Assembly (NCBI GenBank): GCA_037975125.1
Contig: JAJQOW010000014.1
Location: forward strand, 19,361,484 to 19,425,483
Origin: Latrodectus hesperus
Lineage: Eukaryota > Arthropoda > Arachnida > Araneae > Theridiidae
Direction: 5' to 3'
Length of the DNA stretch: 64,000 nt
Shown: piece after piece, positions 10,190 through 24,523 of the stretch
Layout: every line of letters starts with the position of its first letter
Position numbering within the stretch: the first letter of the stretch is position 1
Translations under genes and position numbers: made by a program
Notes under the pieces: model-generated
The model's input: the letters and a program-made list of their open reading frames with translations, nothing else
Databases searched by the model: none
What the model was told of the DNA's origin: nothing

Positions 10190-12210
10190 ATATTCAAATA
10201 GCAGAATCTTCTTTATAATACATAAATAAAGTAATGACAAAAGAGGATTAAATTTGGAATTGTTTCAAGGTGCAAGTGAATAGATTTCAAAAACATAACT
10301 GCCGCTTTTAGCTGTAATGATTAAAGACCAGAATTTAGAAATATATATTTAGAATATTTAATACAATTTAAACCAAAGCTATATGTATACAATAACAACT
10401 TTAATCCTGCTGACATCCAACCAAATCGACTTTAAATAACACTTAATATAACACTTAATAAAGTTTCCCTAAATGTCTTCGATTTTATTACCAAATTATT
10501 ATGAACTATCGTTATAAGAGAAAAGATGTTTTATGGAAATGAGAAGCGGGTCAGGAAAGCATGCTGGCAAAATTACACGAATTATCTCTGTATTTAAGAA
10601 GTTCACCAATCGAAACATTCACTTGATATTCCATTGCTTAACTTAAATGTGATATCACACAAGCAATGAAAATAATGCTCAGCCACAATCTTCAGTATAT
10701 CAGGAATGTAACGATAGTTCATATTATTGGTTATGTTGGTAAGAATTTTCATTTCATCAATCTATATGCAAGCTCAAGTGAAAGTAAAAATTACAAATTA
10801 TCTCCCTCAAAATGTACTCTTTTCGTAACTTCCACATACATATATCGCAACTATCGCTGTACGAGAAGAATTATATATTATTTAAAATTATTAAAAGGTG
10901 GTATTCTTAAATTCACTGTTTCTATTCTTTATATAAGTACACCTATATTATTCCTTCATCAGTATCAGTGAAAATTCTGACAATAATGCCTGTAGCGATA
11001 CTCTGTAGTAATGATTGTCTAAGTCGGATTATCATATTGCTAAGTCGACATTTATTACTTTGCATATGTGTCAGATTTTATAATGCAGGACGTAACCATA
11101 CGATGTACATTAAGTAAAAAATACTTCATAGCTTTCCTTTTAAATATTAATGTTTCAACACAGGTAGATTTAAGATCTCAGATTACCAAAAGACCAAAAC
11201 AAGTCTGGTCAGGCATGAGATTTCATCCAATATGAGTAATTATCCACTGAGAGAAAACTACAGGATAAGTAGGTTATTGTCACCAAGTTTATATTTCGTG
11301 ACAGGATTATAGGAGTTTATCCTTTTTAAATAATCCTAAAAATAGCTTTGTACAAACATCCAATCCTTAAAACAGCAGGAAAAATCCACAAAGAAATCTT
11401 ATCTATCATTCCCATTGTAAGCAAAGTTACTTATAGCATTTTCATTCTCATGTTGGGAATGATAATGACTTGCATTTAATAAATAACTTTTCAAAATCAA
11501 ATTATTTTACACTTTAGAATAACCTTAAAAGATACAAATGTGATGTATGTTGTAACCAGCTTTCTTGTTATATCAAATTGCTTTCTCCGTATGGAATGCA
11601 AATGGTGAAAAGTTAAAAGTTAGCTTTTCTCTGCATTCCTTCTCCTTGTTCCTTCTCATGTTCTTATATGTTTGAAAAATTAACATATAAGAACAGGAGA
11701 AGGAATTTCAGGAAATACTTTATTAATAGGAATGTAATTGACATAATACTCAAAGAAAATTCTCAAATGAGATTCCGCTAGTTGTAATGCAGGGTTCACA
11801 GCCGCACAACAGCTGATAAGAAGTGGTTCAGTTTGCGAAAACACTAAGTATTTTCTAAATTTTTGTTTGCCGTGAACGGTGAATCTCTTAAGTAAACCCA
11901 TAAAGGCTTCAAAAAGCCAGGAGTAAATTAAGTTTTTTTATGCATAAATACGAGAAAAAGTACAAGCATGAAAGATTCGATCATCTTGTCTGCTTAGTTC
12001 TTAAACCATCTTGACCAAATTGTTCCCTTTAAAAACTTTCAACTAAAATGTTTAGCACATCCAAGCTAAATTATGAAGAGATGTCATTGTGTTGAAACAG
12101 AATTCTCCACTATTCTTTATTGGAATTGGAAATAATAGTTTTGGCAATACATTTCGGAAAAAATATGTGAAAAAATTCAATATGGTTAAAATAAGATGGT
12201 GTTGTAAAAG
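10190..12210. other. AT-rich spacer with one strong hairpin
   Basis: No gene recognised. The 101-codon frame at 10666-10971 lacks any recognisable motif. A 24-bp hairpin lies at 11649-11705. Confidence 0.5.
11649..11705. repeat. 24-bp near-perfect hairpin
   Basis: The left arm at 11649-11672 begins TTCCTTCTC and the right arm at 11682-11705 ends GAGAAGGAA. They pair over 24 bp with a single mismatch and a 9-base loop. It may be a miniature palindromic element or a snap-back of local sequence. Confidence 0.8.
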
Positions 12211-12214
12211 TTAT

Positions 12215-12690
12215 GTTGTTGTTGTTGGCTTATCTTCTTTACAGATCTGAAATTTGTCATATCAACTGCAATAAATGGTTTACAGTTAGAAAGTCAATGA
12301 CTAGCAGGAGATCTGAGGATAAATCCTCCCTGGAAAGTGCGATGTAATCCAAAATACGTTTTGGTCAGCCTGGATAGTCACAGCATTTTTTACAAGTGGA
12401 ATAATTTTTTGTACGAAGTTCAAACGATGAACATTCTAGATGTCCACTTAAGAATATGATCTAGACAGTTTGAGATTTTCGGTCACATTTTATTTTCAGA
12501 AGATTTCCAGGAGATGTTCTAGAGTACAATTGGTGTGTTGGTGGAATTTACCAGATTGAATATAGTCTAGATTTTTCATTAGAGTAAAGTTCCTGATATG
12601 TAAGTGATGAACCAGTGAGCGTATCTTTGTTGCAAAATTCAAAGATGAACTATACTCTCATGGAGGAATCTTGCCCAACAATCGCTAGAA
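12215..12690 (-). pseudogene. Degenerate LINE 3' end (minus strand)
   Basis: Read on the minus strand, this ends in AAGCCAACAACAACA, the same CAA-repeat tail as the 10.17-kb relic. It is preceded by 3'-UTR-like sequence containing GACAAATTTCAGATCTG, comparable to GACAAATTTCGTAGACCTG in that relic. Upstream coding sequence is badly decayed. The assignment rests on tail similarity and is tentative. Confidence 0.35.
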
Positions 12691-12699
12691 GGCATGAGG

Positions 12700-14780
12700 A
12701 TGTACATCATGTTGATTCGTCAATCTCCTTACATGATCATTAAGAATATCTTCACTGGAGAAAGCGCACCAATTTATTGGCAGAATATGTGTACTGAAAT
12801 CTGGCTGCGTTGCGTTCTAATGGAAGGGCAACATGCAATATTGACACATGGCTGATAGACCACTTGTGATAGCGTTTGTATTTTCTGTGTATTATAGAGA
12901 GGCTTTCATCCTTCTTCTTCTTTCTGTAGGCCATAGTAAACCATTAGTTAGTGATACTTTAACAGCAGGGAAACAAGACGCGTGTTGCATCCTGGTTGAT
13001 CATTTGGCTTATACAGAATGTTCGCTACATGTTTCAGAGTTCCAACACTGCTTTCACGGCCTGCGTCTTAATTAGCATGAGAAAATCTTCCATTTTATAG
13101 AACCCCTGCAGAAAATTTCGATTACAACTGCTGTTTGAAATCGATTCATGAAAAATGTTTGTACCTCGCTCTCATTATATGTAAAGCTTTTGAGTCTTAC
13201 TTTCATGAACACACACTGCACACGAAATGTATATCCGAATTTTTGGGTTCGTATAACCAGTCATCCACTCGTTGATCTAATGGTAAAAATAGTATTGGAA
13301 TTCATGCAATCAATAAAAGTGTGAAAACCAAATATTGACTTGCAAAGCAGATAGAACATTACTCTGCGTTTGATGACACACAAAATGAATGGGTCTTTGA
13401 ATACATATTATATTAGAAAATGCATTGTTGGGAACGAGGATCAATCTATTTTATGGCATTTAAAATACCACTTAAAGGCTCGCGTTTGCCTTGTGCTCAT
13501 ACTTCGTTTAATAAAAATGCAGATGCGATCTGTTACCATGTAAGATTTGGTTCCCGTTTCAAAATTATCCAGTATATCAATGTACTTTGCATAGAGTGTT
13601 GTACAAAAAAACTAGTGAAAAATATATATATAGTTTAACGACAAAACAATGTGAGAAAAATAAATTTTGAAATAACCTAAAGGAAATGAGAGGGCATTAA
13701 AAAAATCGTTACCAAAAATTTAATTAAATAAATTGGGTTTTAATGTTTCGTTTAGACACAACAGCTCATTGTGGGCCAAGCCCTTCCTCAGAAGTGTTTT
13801 CCATTTTGTTCATTACTTCGCCAAGGAACTCCAGAACACGTTTTCAAGAATGAACTATATATAGCCTAGGAACTTTTTATGGGAGAATAAAGTATAATTC
13901 ATTCTGAGGGGAGTAGTTTGTTTAACTATACCTTGCTATTAAAAATACCACCAAAATACAAATTGAAACAGATATTTATATTTAACAAAGAAAATCATTA
14001 GGATTGAGATTGCAATTACATTTCTATACTTTTTTAGAAATTTATATTCGTGGGACAAAAAATTATCAAGTTATTGCAAAGTATTGTTAGACTTACAAGT
14101 TACTGAGCTTTCGTTATTTTTATTTCTAATAGAATAACCCATAGTTCTACCCTATTTTAGTGGTAAGTGGCTAGATTAAAGCTGCTAAGACAATATTTTA
14201 CAGAAAATCGAGTATATAACCAATTCAGGATTTCCATTTTCATGGTTACTTCATTTACATTGGATCACCTGTGAATATTTTTGCTTTAGGAGAACTTAAA
14301 ATACCTCGCTTAAGAGGAGATGCCTGAAAAAAATTAACTTAATTTTTATGCAAAAATTATTATCTGACGTATAACATCACAAAAATTCTCTTACGTACTA
14401 TGTAGAACACGTCATCAGACTATATAAATAGCCTTTTTTAAATGATAAAACATTGAATGCTGATGTATATCTAAACTCTTTTTTAATTTGATTTAATTGA
14501 TTCTCCTAATAATGAATATTGTAAGCAAATATCCTTTCATATATGTCTTAAAAGTCATAATTAATGTGTACTACGATTACGAAACAATTTCATTAAATTA
14601 TGTTTCGCTTATAAAGTTTTCAGAACATTTTTTTCCTCCATTGACATTTTGGCACCTAAGTTTGACAGAGTCGCCAATCCAAATGATTAGTATTTTGGCC
14701 TTTTGGTTCAATAGAATTTTGGTTTGATTCACATTTTGGATGTGAATCCTTGAAGTGGTGTGGTATCTACCTTAAATTGT
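12700..14780. other. Mixed-composition spacer, unassigned
   Basis: Blocks of higher GC at about 12750-13100 and 13740-13870 stand out from AT-rich flanks and are probably old mobile-element debris. I cannot name a family. ORFs of 60-76 codons here overlap one another on both strands and show no motif. Confidence 0.35.
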
Positions 14781-14882
<102 letters not shown>

Positions 14883-16948
14883 CAGCCATTTTTGTAATAG
14901 TAACATGAAGCCACACTCATAAAATGGTAGGTTTTTACTGTTAAAAAACTGATCTAAGTGAGAAAAAGAAATTACTTTCCTAACAACCCAATGCACGAGA
15001 AAAAATTCGGGATATTATTAACAATTATTTCATTTAAATAAATAATTAGTTTTATATAAAAATATTTTAATTAACATAATATAAAAGTATGAATCAACTA
15101 ATTACAGACTATTTAAAATTATTTTTAATGATCTGAAATTGTTTTTATTTTCGCATTTTAATGTACAATAAACCCTTCATTGCATTCTTCAAAGAAATTT
15201 TAATTATGATAATCAATTTCTTTAAATAGACATCAAGATTGCCTCGATATTGTAATCAATAGGCATTTCCGACAAATTTTCGTCTTATAATATTTCTATA
15301 ACTGACACTTTCTTGGCAAGACTGTTCTTGAAAACAAGTTCAGACGAGCGAAAATATCGATAACGCTCTCCTCAATGGTGAGAAGGCGCTCAAAAACGGA
15401 TAATGCAGTTTATCGATTTAGGCGAGAGGCTTTTAAAGGAGGAAAATCTTTAGCATAAATCAAAATTCAAATGAGACGTTGCTTTCAGCCGAAGAGAAAC
15501 GAAACCTCAAAACTTCAGCATTATCATTAGTGGGGGAAAAGTTTATCTAAAATTACAATGTATAAAAGCTTTGTAGAGAGCTATACCCGCCATTTAAATT
15601 TTTTCCAATTTATCTTTTCTTTTAAATGTATAAACAAAGTTATTTTGTATTACTTTTTTAATTCATTTCATTACAAGTAAGTAATTCTTGTAATTAAATT
15701 TTTGCGTTGTACAGAAATAATATTATTTTTAAAAAATATTGTTCTCTACATTAATCAGTTAAAAATAAACTATTTAAACAATTTATACCTCAAAAATATC
15801 AATGTGATATAACTGAAAAATTCAAATTGTTGTATATCCTATCGTTGTATATAATAGGTTTACAATAAATACATCATTTATTGAAAGTTATGAATTACGT
15901 TATTATTATACATTTAATTTAATTGTATGTAAATGTTCTAATGGAAAGATTATATAAGGTTTTGAATTGGGAAATGCTTCTAGTGCATCTTTAATATCTG
16001 TTAAGCAATATCAGACAGAAAATAATCTAGCTGCTGTCAGAACATTTAAATATCTGCCATCTAAGAAGACGTTTGATAAATAATCGAGAATTTTCATATT
16101 TCGCAATGTAGAAAACCTGAAAACTTATAAAGCACGAAAACTTCCCGACAGATAATATACATATAAATAGCAGAAATACAATATTTGTCTCTCTTCATTA
16201 AATAATAACCTGAGATTAGTAACGAATTAAATAAAACTTTAAAGTCAAAATAACAAATAAAACTTTGAAACTAGAAGACATAAAGTTTTAAAATATTATG
16301 AATAAAATTTTCTGAGTTTTTTCTTATTTATTTCTATAATAATTAAATTTATGAGCATAAAATATAAAAAAATTATACAATCAGTTTCAATGTTATCAGT
16401 TTATTTCTTATCTTTCATTTTATTATGTATGATAATTAATAAAAAATTATATGCAAAACTTCGTTTTTCATAATTATAGTGGGATATATATTCATCAATA
16501 TCAAATTTCCTAGGTATCATTGCTGAAGAACTAGTTTCGTGAAATATTTATAATAAAAAATTATCTTTATAAACATATAAAGATAATTTTTATAATATCT
16601 TGATAAATATGTAAAGACATTTTAGTAACTTATATCTTATAGCATGATTTCCAAAGCTCTAAGTCATGCAAAATACATTTATTACAAAATTTTGCTGTTT
16701 TTAAACGAAAAATTATTTTGAGTAGATTGGTATGCATATTTATGTTTTGTTTCCATGACGCTTTATCTATTATTTAAAGTTATACATGTAATGAGACCTA
16801 TAAAAAATTACATTTTCACAATTTATGGAAAATGCATTAAATACTTTTTGAAAAAAAGAAAATATTGACGCAATCATACTTTTATGTTGCTTGTTGTTGT
16901 CGTGTGACAAGTGCAAAAAGAAAAAAAAGAAAAAGTAAAAAAGAAAAA
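14883..16948. other. AT-rich spacer
   Basis: No gene seen. A GC-elevated patch at about 15320-15540 is unassigned. A 16-bp AT-rich hairpin lies near 16555-16592. A stretch at about 16505-16545 (TAGGTATCATTGCTGAAGAA) recurs with changes inside the hAT-like element at about 34155-34175. Confidence 0.45.
16555..16592. repeat. AT-rich hairpin
   Basis: AAAATTATCTTTATA and its complement TATAAAGATAATTTT are separated by about four bases. A simple palindrome, with no gene context. Confidence 0.7.
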
Positions 16949-17250
16949 TCATATGGGACCAAAGGCATTGAGCACATCTTCAGCTATAGAGGGTGTCATG
17001 GCAGCAGTTAGGGTCGATGCTGAATAGGATCGAGGCAACAGAGATGCAGTTGAAGAGATACCTCAGATCCAGCGCAATTCTTGTGTCTGCATTCTGCGTA
17101 GGTTCTTGGTCCGTCGGGCATGATTTTCATACCCCTCATGTGCCCAGTCCGCATTCTGCTGATGGTAGAGGTTATGATTAAGCTCCGGTAAGCACCATTT
17201 TTTCCGTAGTCCCCATCAGAACTGATGCCTTGCGACACCGTTTGCATCGA
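16949..17250 (-). pseudogene. LINE ORF2 C-terminal relic (minus strand)
   Basis: On the minus strand one frame reads STISRMRTGHMRGMKIMPDG and then RTYAECRH. This resembles the C-terminal R(L/I)RTGH-R-GMKI...RTY..C segment of arthropod non-LTR retrotransposon ORF2. After a frameshift another frame reads SIAEDVLNAFGPI to a TGA at 16951-16949, which resembles the natural C terminus of the same family. An A/T-rich tail follows. This block is much more GC-rich than its flanks. It is broken by at least one frameshift and lacks the endonuclease and reverse transcriptase domains. Confidence 0.55.
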
Positions 17251-17480
17251 AGCAAGTGGTAGTATATATCTACTTTAAAAACTGCTTAAATAACAGAAAT
17301 TTACTGTTTGAAGCCACTAGAGCAAGTATCTTGTTGTATACTTTAAATCACATGAATTAAAGTGATAAAATGAGCAAAAGCTTTGACGAATTTTCTAAGA
17401 AAGGCTTAGTGAGTTATTTATAAATGTATATTTTATTTATAATCCTTTATTAAAACTCTAAAAAATACATTAATGAATAC

Positions 17481-17710
17481 TGTTGGTATGGCATGGAAGC
17501 GGAGAATTCCGAAAAAGTCAAGTAATAACCTAGACATGCATAAATGGGAGAAAAATTTTCTTGTCGTAGATTAAAAAATATTTTCTCTCGATTTTCTCTT
17601 GACTGTTGGCATGGAAGCGAAGAATTCCAAAAACGTCAAGTAATTATCTAGAAATGCATAAATAAAGGGAAAAAACTAGACATGCACCATGTGAAACCTA
17701 GTTTATATCA
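17481..17710. repeat. Imperfect tandem duplication, about 123-bp unit
   Basis: TGTTGG...GCATGGAAGCGGAGAATTCCG at 17481 recurs with a 4-base difference at 17604. The similarity continues through CAAGTAAT and ATGCATAAAT. The second unit ends beside a perfect hairpin. Confidence 0.8.
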
Positions 17711-17730
17711 GAACTTACTGATATAAACTA
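17699..17730. repeat. Perfect 13-bp hairpin
   Basis: TAGTTTATATCAG, a 6-base loop, then CTGATATAAACTA. Confidence 0.85.
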
Positions 17731-20700
17731 TGTTCCACACATTATTTCATTATTTATGCATTCTATGCATATATGTTAATAACCTTATATTATCTCGAAA
17801 TATAAACTAAGAAAGCTCTTTCAAAATTAAGTTGTCTATGGGGTTTGGAAAGTACAGAATTTTCCATAACTTAACAAAACATAATTTTTATTGATTAAGT
17901 TTTATATTTTGGCATTTTCAAGCCTAAAATGATTTTTATTTTAAGAGTGAGATTCCATGCAAGGATGGGCTTACTTTTCTCTAATTTAAATATGTTTATT
18001 ATGTTTTAAAAATTTATTTATATTGTTATCAGCCAATTTACTTTCAACGTTAGGCAAAAGTGTTCGAAGCATGTTTTATTATGATAAAGTCATTGAATGA
18101 CATCCATAAAAGAAAACAATTGAAGGTGTCTGTCCAATTAATGAAGACAAATTCGCTGTTATGTTTTTACTATAGAGACGTAAGTATGTAATACAAATAT
18201 GAACAAATATTTAATTACAAAACCCAACAAGCTTACAAATGAAAGACATATCAGCACTGAAAATTTATAAAAAAGTTATACTCTGATAAATACAAATCAT
18301 CATAATACTTAGGAAAGATTTGACGTTTCAAATTCAGATCACTAGTTTTAAGCTCTCTTTTAATAATTTGTTTTTCTTTCATTCTTTCTTCCATTAAAAA
18401 AATAATAACAACATCATATTTGAATGCTCTAAAAGAAAAAAAAGGAGGTATATTTATTACACAAGTGTTTTCTTCAAATCAAATCTCATTACATTATATT
18501 TATCAAAAATTGATAGCTATTTCGTAAATATGCTATAATAACTAAATATATATCAAAAACTCATTTAAATACATCCTATAGTGTAGCATTTATTGCACAA
18601 AATTTTAATTCGTAATAACTATTAATCAGAGATTTTAAAGTATTGTATGATAAAAACTCATTGATTAAGATACTTATAAGAGGAAAATAAAATTATATGA
18701 AGCTGACTAGAGATGCGTCGAGTTGGTTTTTCAAAGAAATTATAAAATATGATATTTTCTAAAAGACTAACTGTATTAACTTCTAGATATAAAATGAAGT
18801 AGAGAGGAGGCAGTGATACACAAACAGACATGTTTAATGACAACAGACAATTACAACACAAGTAATTACAATAAAATAATAGCATTAAAGAACATTTCCA
18901 ATGATACACAAGAGAGTTAACGCATCTGCTTTCAAGCAAGGCAGAAAGACGATGACCAGAATATGCACCGTTTGATCACCAGAGGGCGCAAATTTACTCT
19001 AGTTAGGAGGATCTATTATGTAGAGAGGGTAAAAGCAGAGAGACAGTGATGCTTTTTAATATCCTAACATTAACAACTGAGATATTTCACTGGATAAGGA
19101 ACTAAATAACTTGTCTTACAGTTTTATAGATATGCGGAAAACTCAAAAGATTATTTTTAACAAATCTTACATACGCGCAGTTTCATCTTTTTAATAAACT
19201 GAATGCCGGCTTCACATTGATTTAAACATTACATCTCTGAGAGATATCTTTCTCTTTTTCTTTTATATATCTTTCTCTGACTGATAAAAAAACTTTTAAA
19301 AAAATCATTATTTATATTATATCACTTTTATAAGCACTGAGAAAATTATAATGCAAAATTTATTACATTCATTAATCATTTTAAATTTCCCTATTATAAT
19401 CTAAATAGTTTAGAAATTTTTCTAAAGTTAATTTGTATTTTTACTTTATTTTAGAATTTTATGAGCATATTTTGTGTGGGTATGCTTTGTTTAAATATTT
19501 TACATTTATTCTTATCACTTTTATAATTATTAATTATTTCTTACCCCATATTTATACACATTATTTTTTAAGTAAATTCGTTTTACTTTAAATTTAATGT
19601 AAAATTCAAAATGTGGAACCGTAAATTTTATTCAGAAAAGTTTTGCAAGTAATTGTTGGTCATATTACAATAAGCATTCCAGTTAAGATTAATATTTGTT
19701 TTCATTTTTAACTATTTACTGCATAAATAAAATTTCATTATAAATGGATGAAAATATTTTCTTAATAAATCACACTAGTCTACTTATTCGAAATGTTATT
19801 ATATATTTATTTAAATATATTTTTGATAAACTTCGTATTAATCCTCGGATTTTTTTCCAAATATTGGTATATACTTTAACAAAGAAAACGTTAAAAAAAG
19901 TGTAACTTTAATGTACATTATAACACAAATTTTGACATAAATATATTTAAAAAATAGTTACAAATAAAAAACATAGGCTGTTAAAAATAAAAAATATTTT
20001 ACAAATTTTAATTTTAAAATAGTATGTACTCAACAATGAATTACAACTTGCAGTGTCTTTATCTGTATTTAGATAAGAAAATTTGTTTAAAAAACTCTCA
20101 TGGATAAGACTTTACTTCAAATTAGTCCGAAAATTATAATATTTAATTTCACGTAAGCATAATTTTATTGTTATAGTAGTAAATGTTAACTGTCAATCAT
20201 ATTGCTAGAATTTTATGAACAATTTTCATTTTCCGTAAGTAGCCAATAAGAAAATTGCTTCAGTTTGAATTTTCAGTATTTTCATTGAAATTTTATGTAA
20301 ATTTTTACATAAACTGCTGAAGATGTGATTTTAGTGAATTTTTTCTACTAACCATGTACCATTTTTTGATAAATAATGTATAGGTTCATTAGACATTGCT
20401 TACAGTCGCAATAGTTGTTTTTACTGAATATTAAATTAACTTTTTTAAATACCATTTATTTTAAATAAATTAATTTCAACTCAACTAATTTCAAAAGTTA
20501 AGCAATCATTCTAGATGTTCTCAACATACAAGTTGCCGTCATGAATATTATTTATCTTATTCTTATTTTCTGATAAATGATAAGAAAATTTGCCTGTATC
20601 ATTTAGTTTATGGGAAAATAATTTTATAAAGAAACCATATTACATTTTGTTCACTGAAATTTCATTATATCTAACTAGGTTACCATGAAAAAAAGAGTAA

Positions 20701-23700
20701 TATTTTTTAAAATACAGTTTCAAGTTTCTTTATTTTAAAACACATACTGTTGACAAAATAACGTTTTCGTCTCAATTATAGCTTAATATCATTTATCATA
20801 AGAATTTTATTATGACATAAAACATATATCTGTGTTGGTTATTATTGATTTTTACTGAAAAGTACTTCATACACTTCGCTTTGACCTAAGAATATAAAAT
20901 CAACAAATCGATTTTTAATATTAAATTACACTTGCTATTTCTTTTCTTTTCATTGTGAGTGGAATTTGCCTCTTTTATTTTGGAATATGCTCGTAACAAA
21001 AGGAATCTATATTGAAAAAGAGTAACGCTTTGTTTCTAATTTTAAAAAATCTTATAAAATAAGTGAAGGCTAGTAAAAAGCAATGCTTTCGATTTAACAT
21101 ATTTTCAATACACATTCATATTATGATTAGTAAAAAAAAATATTGAAATTTAATCAATACAAAAACCTAAATATGCGTCAAAAAATACAAAATCGCTAGG
21201 AGCATTTTATCTATTGCCCATGAAAAAATGCCGAATTGGTAATAAAAAACTCGCAAATAAGAAAACTCGTAAAAAGTATTTCTTTGCTTTAGAAGAGATA
21301 TTGCGCAATTGATTCATCCCCATAAAATCTCAAATTCAGAAGCAATTTCGCTCCCTTCTTGCAATAAAGGGTCATGAATCTGTGCATTCATCTGCAATCG
21401 CGTTGTTGCTCTGCTTACAAACTTATTGATCAATTTAGACTACACCACAAGGCAAGAGTTATTAAAACAAAACATATACATTTAATCCAAACAAATTTAA
21501 AATTGGTTAAGACAGTAAAATACAGTGTTTAAGAGAATCAATGAAAAAGTATATGAGGTTAAATAATTTCTTCACATTATCAAATCTGTATGAGTAAATT
21601 ATGGTTTAAAATTAAGTTTACAAAGTTTCCTAAAATGAAATGTCTTTTTTTTAAAAAAAAAAAAAGAAGAAAGAATGTAAAATATCTGAAGAAAAATCAC
21701 ATGTTTATGTCATGAATATTAATAAATATTTTTATTCATGGGATTGAGTCCATTTTTAGAAATTCAGATATTTACATTTATTAATTCATGTGAATTTTTC
21801 TTATTTTACAACATTATCAAATTTGTTATGTTTTGTAAATACTATATTAATAGTAAAGTTGCTATCAATTTCTGTGAATATTATAATATTAAATATTAAG
21901 TAAATATCACTTGAGAAATATATGCGTGGTTTTGGCTAGTGTTTGACAAAAATAATAAATTATTACTACAATCAGCATTTTTTTCATATTTTCACTTTAT
22001 ATATTACCAAGAGAGGGAGCTACTGTTCATATTTATAGACACAATAAATAAAATAAATTTTAATTCTGAAAGTATTGCTTAGATATTGTTTATTTCTACT
22101 TTCATAAATTATCCATTTGTTGTAAAATACTGTTTTTAAGGTACTGTGCTCTTTGCTCTGTATTTAAAACTAAAATTAAAAATAAAGAAATATTTTGCTT
22201 ATTATTTTGAATTATTTGTTAAAATTATGTAACTATTACATAAGTAATGAGCCTGTTTTGTTATAAAATATTATTATTAAGTAAAAAGTTTAAATTATAT
22301 AAACGTTATTTATAATATTAAACTTATAATAAAACTGCAAAATAATTAATAGCCGAAGATATATTTCGTAATTTAGTTTAATTACTTTTATGACATTACA
22401 AAATGACAGATAAAAAATACGTCAGATTAAAAAAGGGAATATTTTTATTAGAGTTTAATTTTTTAATCTTTTTAGAGAGGTAAATATTATGAATTGGAAA
22501 GGAAAATTTTTTTAAGAGAAATTTCTCAAACTCATGAAAAGTGTATATTTTTTTAACGTAAAGTGAAAAGTAAATTTTAAAAATAAGCAAGATATATATT
22601 TTTTCTTGATAAGTATTATCCATTTATTATAAATGTCAATTTTAGTGGATAACAAAATATTTATTTTCTCATAATAAAGTAAAATATAGATTCAAGGAGT
22701 AAAATGCCTTAAAAATATTATTTGTTATGTAGTAAACAGTTTCAATACTTGAAAATTTTCAATGAAAGAAAATTATTAAAAATTTATGTTAGTTTTTGAA
22801 TTTTATTTGCTATTATTGCATTGTTACTGCATAGAAATTGTTCTGAAATGTAATTAAATGCATAGTAATAAAACAACAAATTAAATATTTTTTCATGCAT
22901 TTTCATACCTAAATTGATCATAAGTGTTTGTGTATTTAAAAGTGCTTTTCAAATTATTGATATTTTAAAATTAAGTCTGGTATTAAACTAAAATGGAAAT
23001 CATTACATTTAAAATTTCCCTTTACTTTTGATTTTTTTTATATCTAAATCCCCCTTTTTACTTTAAATCTAAACAAATGAACAAAACTCATTGGATTTTT
23101 AAAATATTGATGTAATTGCATTTTAATGTATATCGTGCGAATCCCATTAATATTGAAATAATTTAAAAATTTCATTTTTTCATTTCAATATTTTTATATT
23201 CTTCTCTGAAATATAGTACGAAAGCACAGTTGCATTAATTTATAAATAAAGATTCTTCTTCTCTGCCCACGATGTACATCCTCATTTATAAACAACGCAG
23301 ATTTGATCTAGATTTTTATGCTGATTCAATAATCAGATCAGGTGAAGTAACACAATTAAAAGTTTTATCTTGCTTGTTTTTCTTGGAAGTTTGCCAGGGA
23401 CATATTTAAATATGAAATTGTGAAAGAAAATGCCTATTTTCTCCTCTGGGTACACCCTGTTCACTTAAAATATCTCCTTGAATACAACACAAATGCATTG
23501 TAGACAAATAACACTTTCACTCAACAGTTTCGGGAAAGGACAAAGCAATTGTTAAGATGTTGAAGGCGATATAGATAGATAATTTATCACCAAATCAATT
23601 TAATTTTTGATAACTTGCTCTCTGAAAGATAGTGCTGAATATTTGGTACTTTTTAGAATGTAAATATTTCATAATGTAGTAAAAATAATTTCTTTTCTCA

Positions 23701-24515
23701 AATGAAACGAATATGTTTTGCTGTATTTGAAATATTCATTCTATTTTCTTCATTTTGAATTTTTATTCAATATCAAATTTACCATCTTAATTACAATTAA
23801 AGGCATTCCCAAAGTTTTTTTCTTTTTATCAGGATCTAAGCGACACATAAGTTATTTGGTACTACTGTACTTTGTTGTATTTCTGTGTTTCTTTATCGGC
23901 CATTTGATAAGATTTATTGTATATGAGGATAAATGAATTCGATGTCTACCAAGCGTGAAACGCATTTTGGATATAAAGAGCTAATAAAATTATGTAATCA
24001 TAAAATTTAGAGATAGCAATAATTGAAATGTGAGCACTTTGTAATAAGATTCTATGATGAAAATATGCATTGTACACTCTTCAGAAAATTTTCTCATTTT
24101 GAAGTGTACAATTGATAAATATTCAAAGTTTAAGAATATAACTTGAAGGGGTCATTGCATGAATTTTCACTTTGCATTTGTATTGTAATCACCTTACTTC
24201 TTCAATAACTAGTTATTATGATTAAAAATTTTATTTGGAATTTATAATAATAATAATGTAAAAGATTATTTTTTTTCAATCAAGTAAATACTTAATTTAA
24301 GTTTAATTTTTTTTAATATTACTATGATAACGATTGAACTTTTTCCAGGATTTCCAGTCGCAACTGAAAAAAATCATATTTCGAATTTAATATGTCATGG
24401 AATGAAAGTAGCTCAATTTTTATACCTGTTATCTATTTTTGTAACTGATATCTATTTTACTTGAATAAAAGTGTTCAGATTACAAGCTATACACATGTAT
24501 ACATACATATTGTAA
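17731..24515. other. Long AT-rich spacer
   Basis: Nearly 7 kb without a recognisable gene, RNA or bounded mobile element. Composition is very AT-rich, with frequent homopolymers. A CTCF-like motif is at 18976-18989 and a short hairpin (ATTGTACACT/AGTGTACAAT) at 24070-24112. Short ORFs here look random. Confidence 0.5.
18976..18989 (+). promoter_or_regulatory. CTCF-core-like motif
   Basis: TCACCAGAGGGCGC resembles the CTCF core in the same orientation as the motif at 2082. It is isolated and has no supporting context. Confidence 0.2.
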
Positions 24516-24523
24516 CAAAGTTG

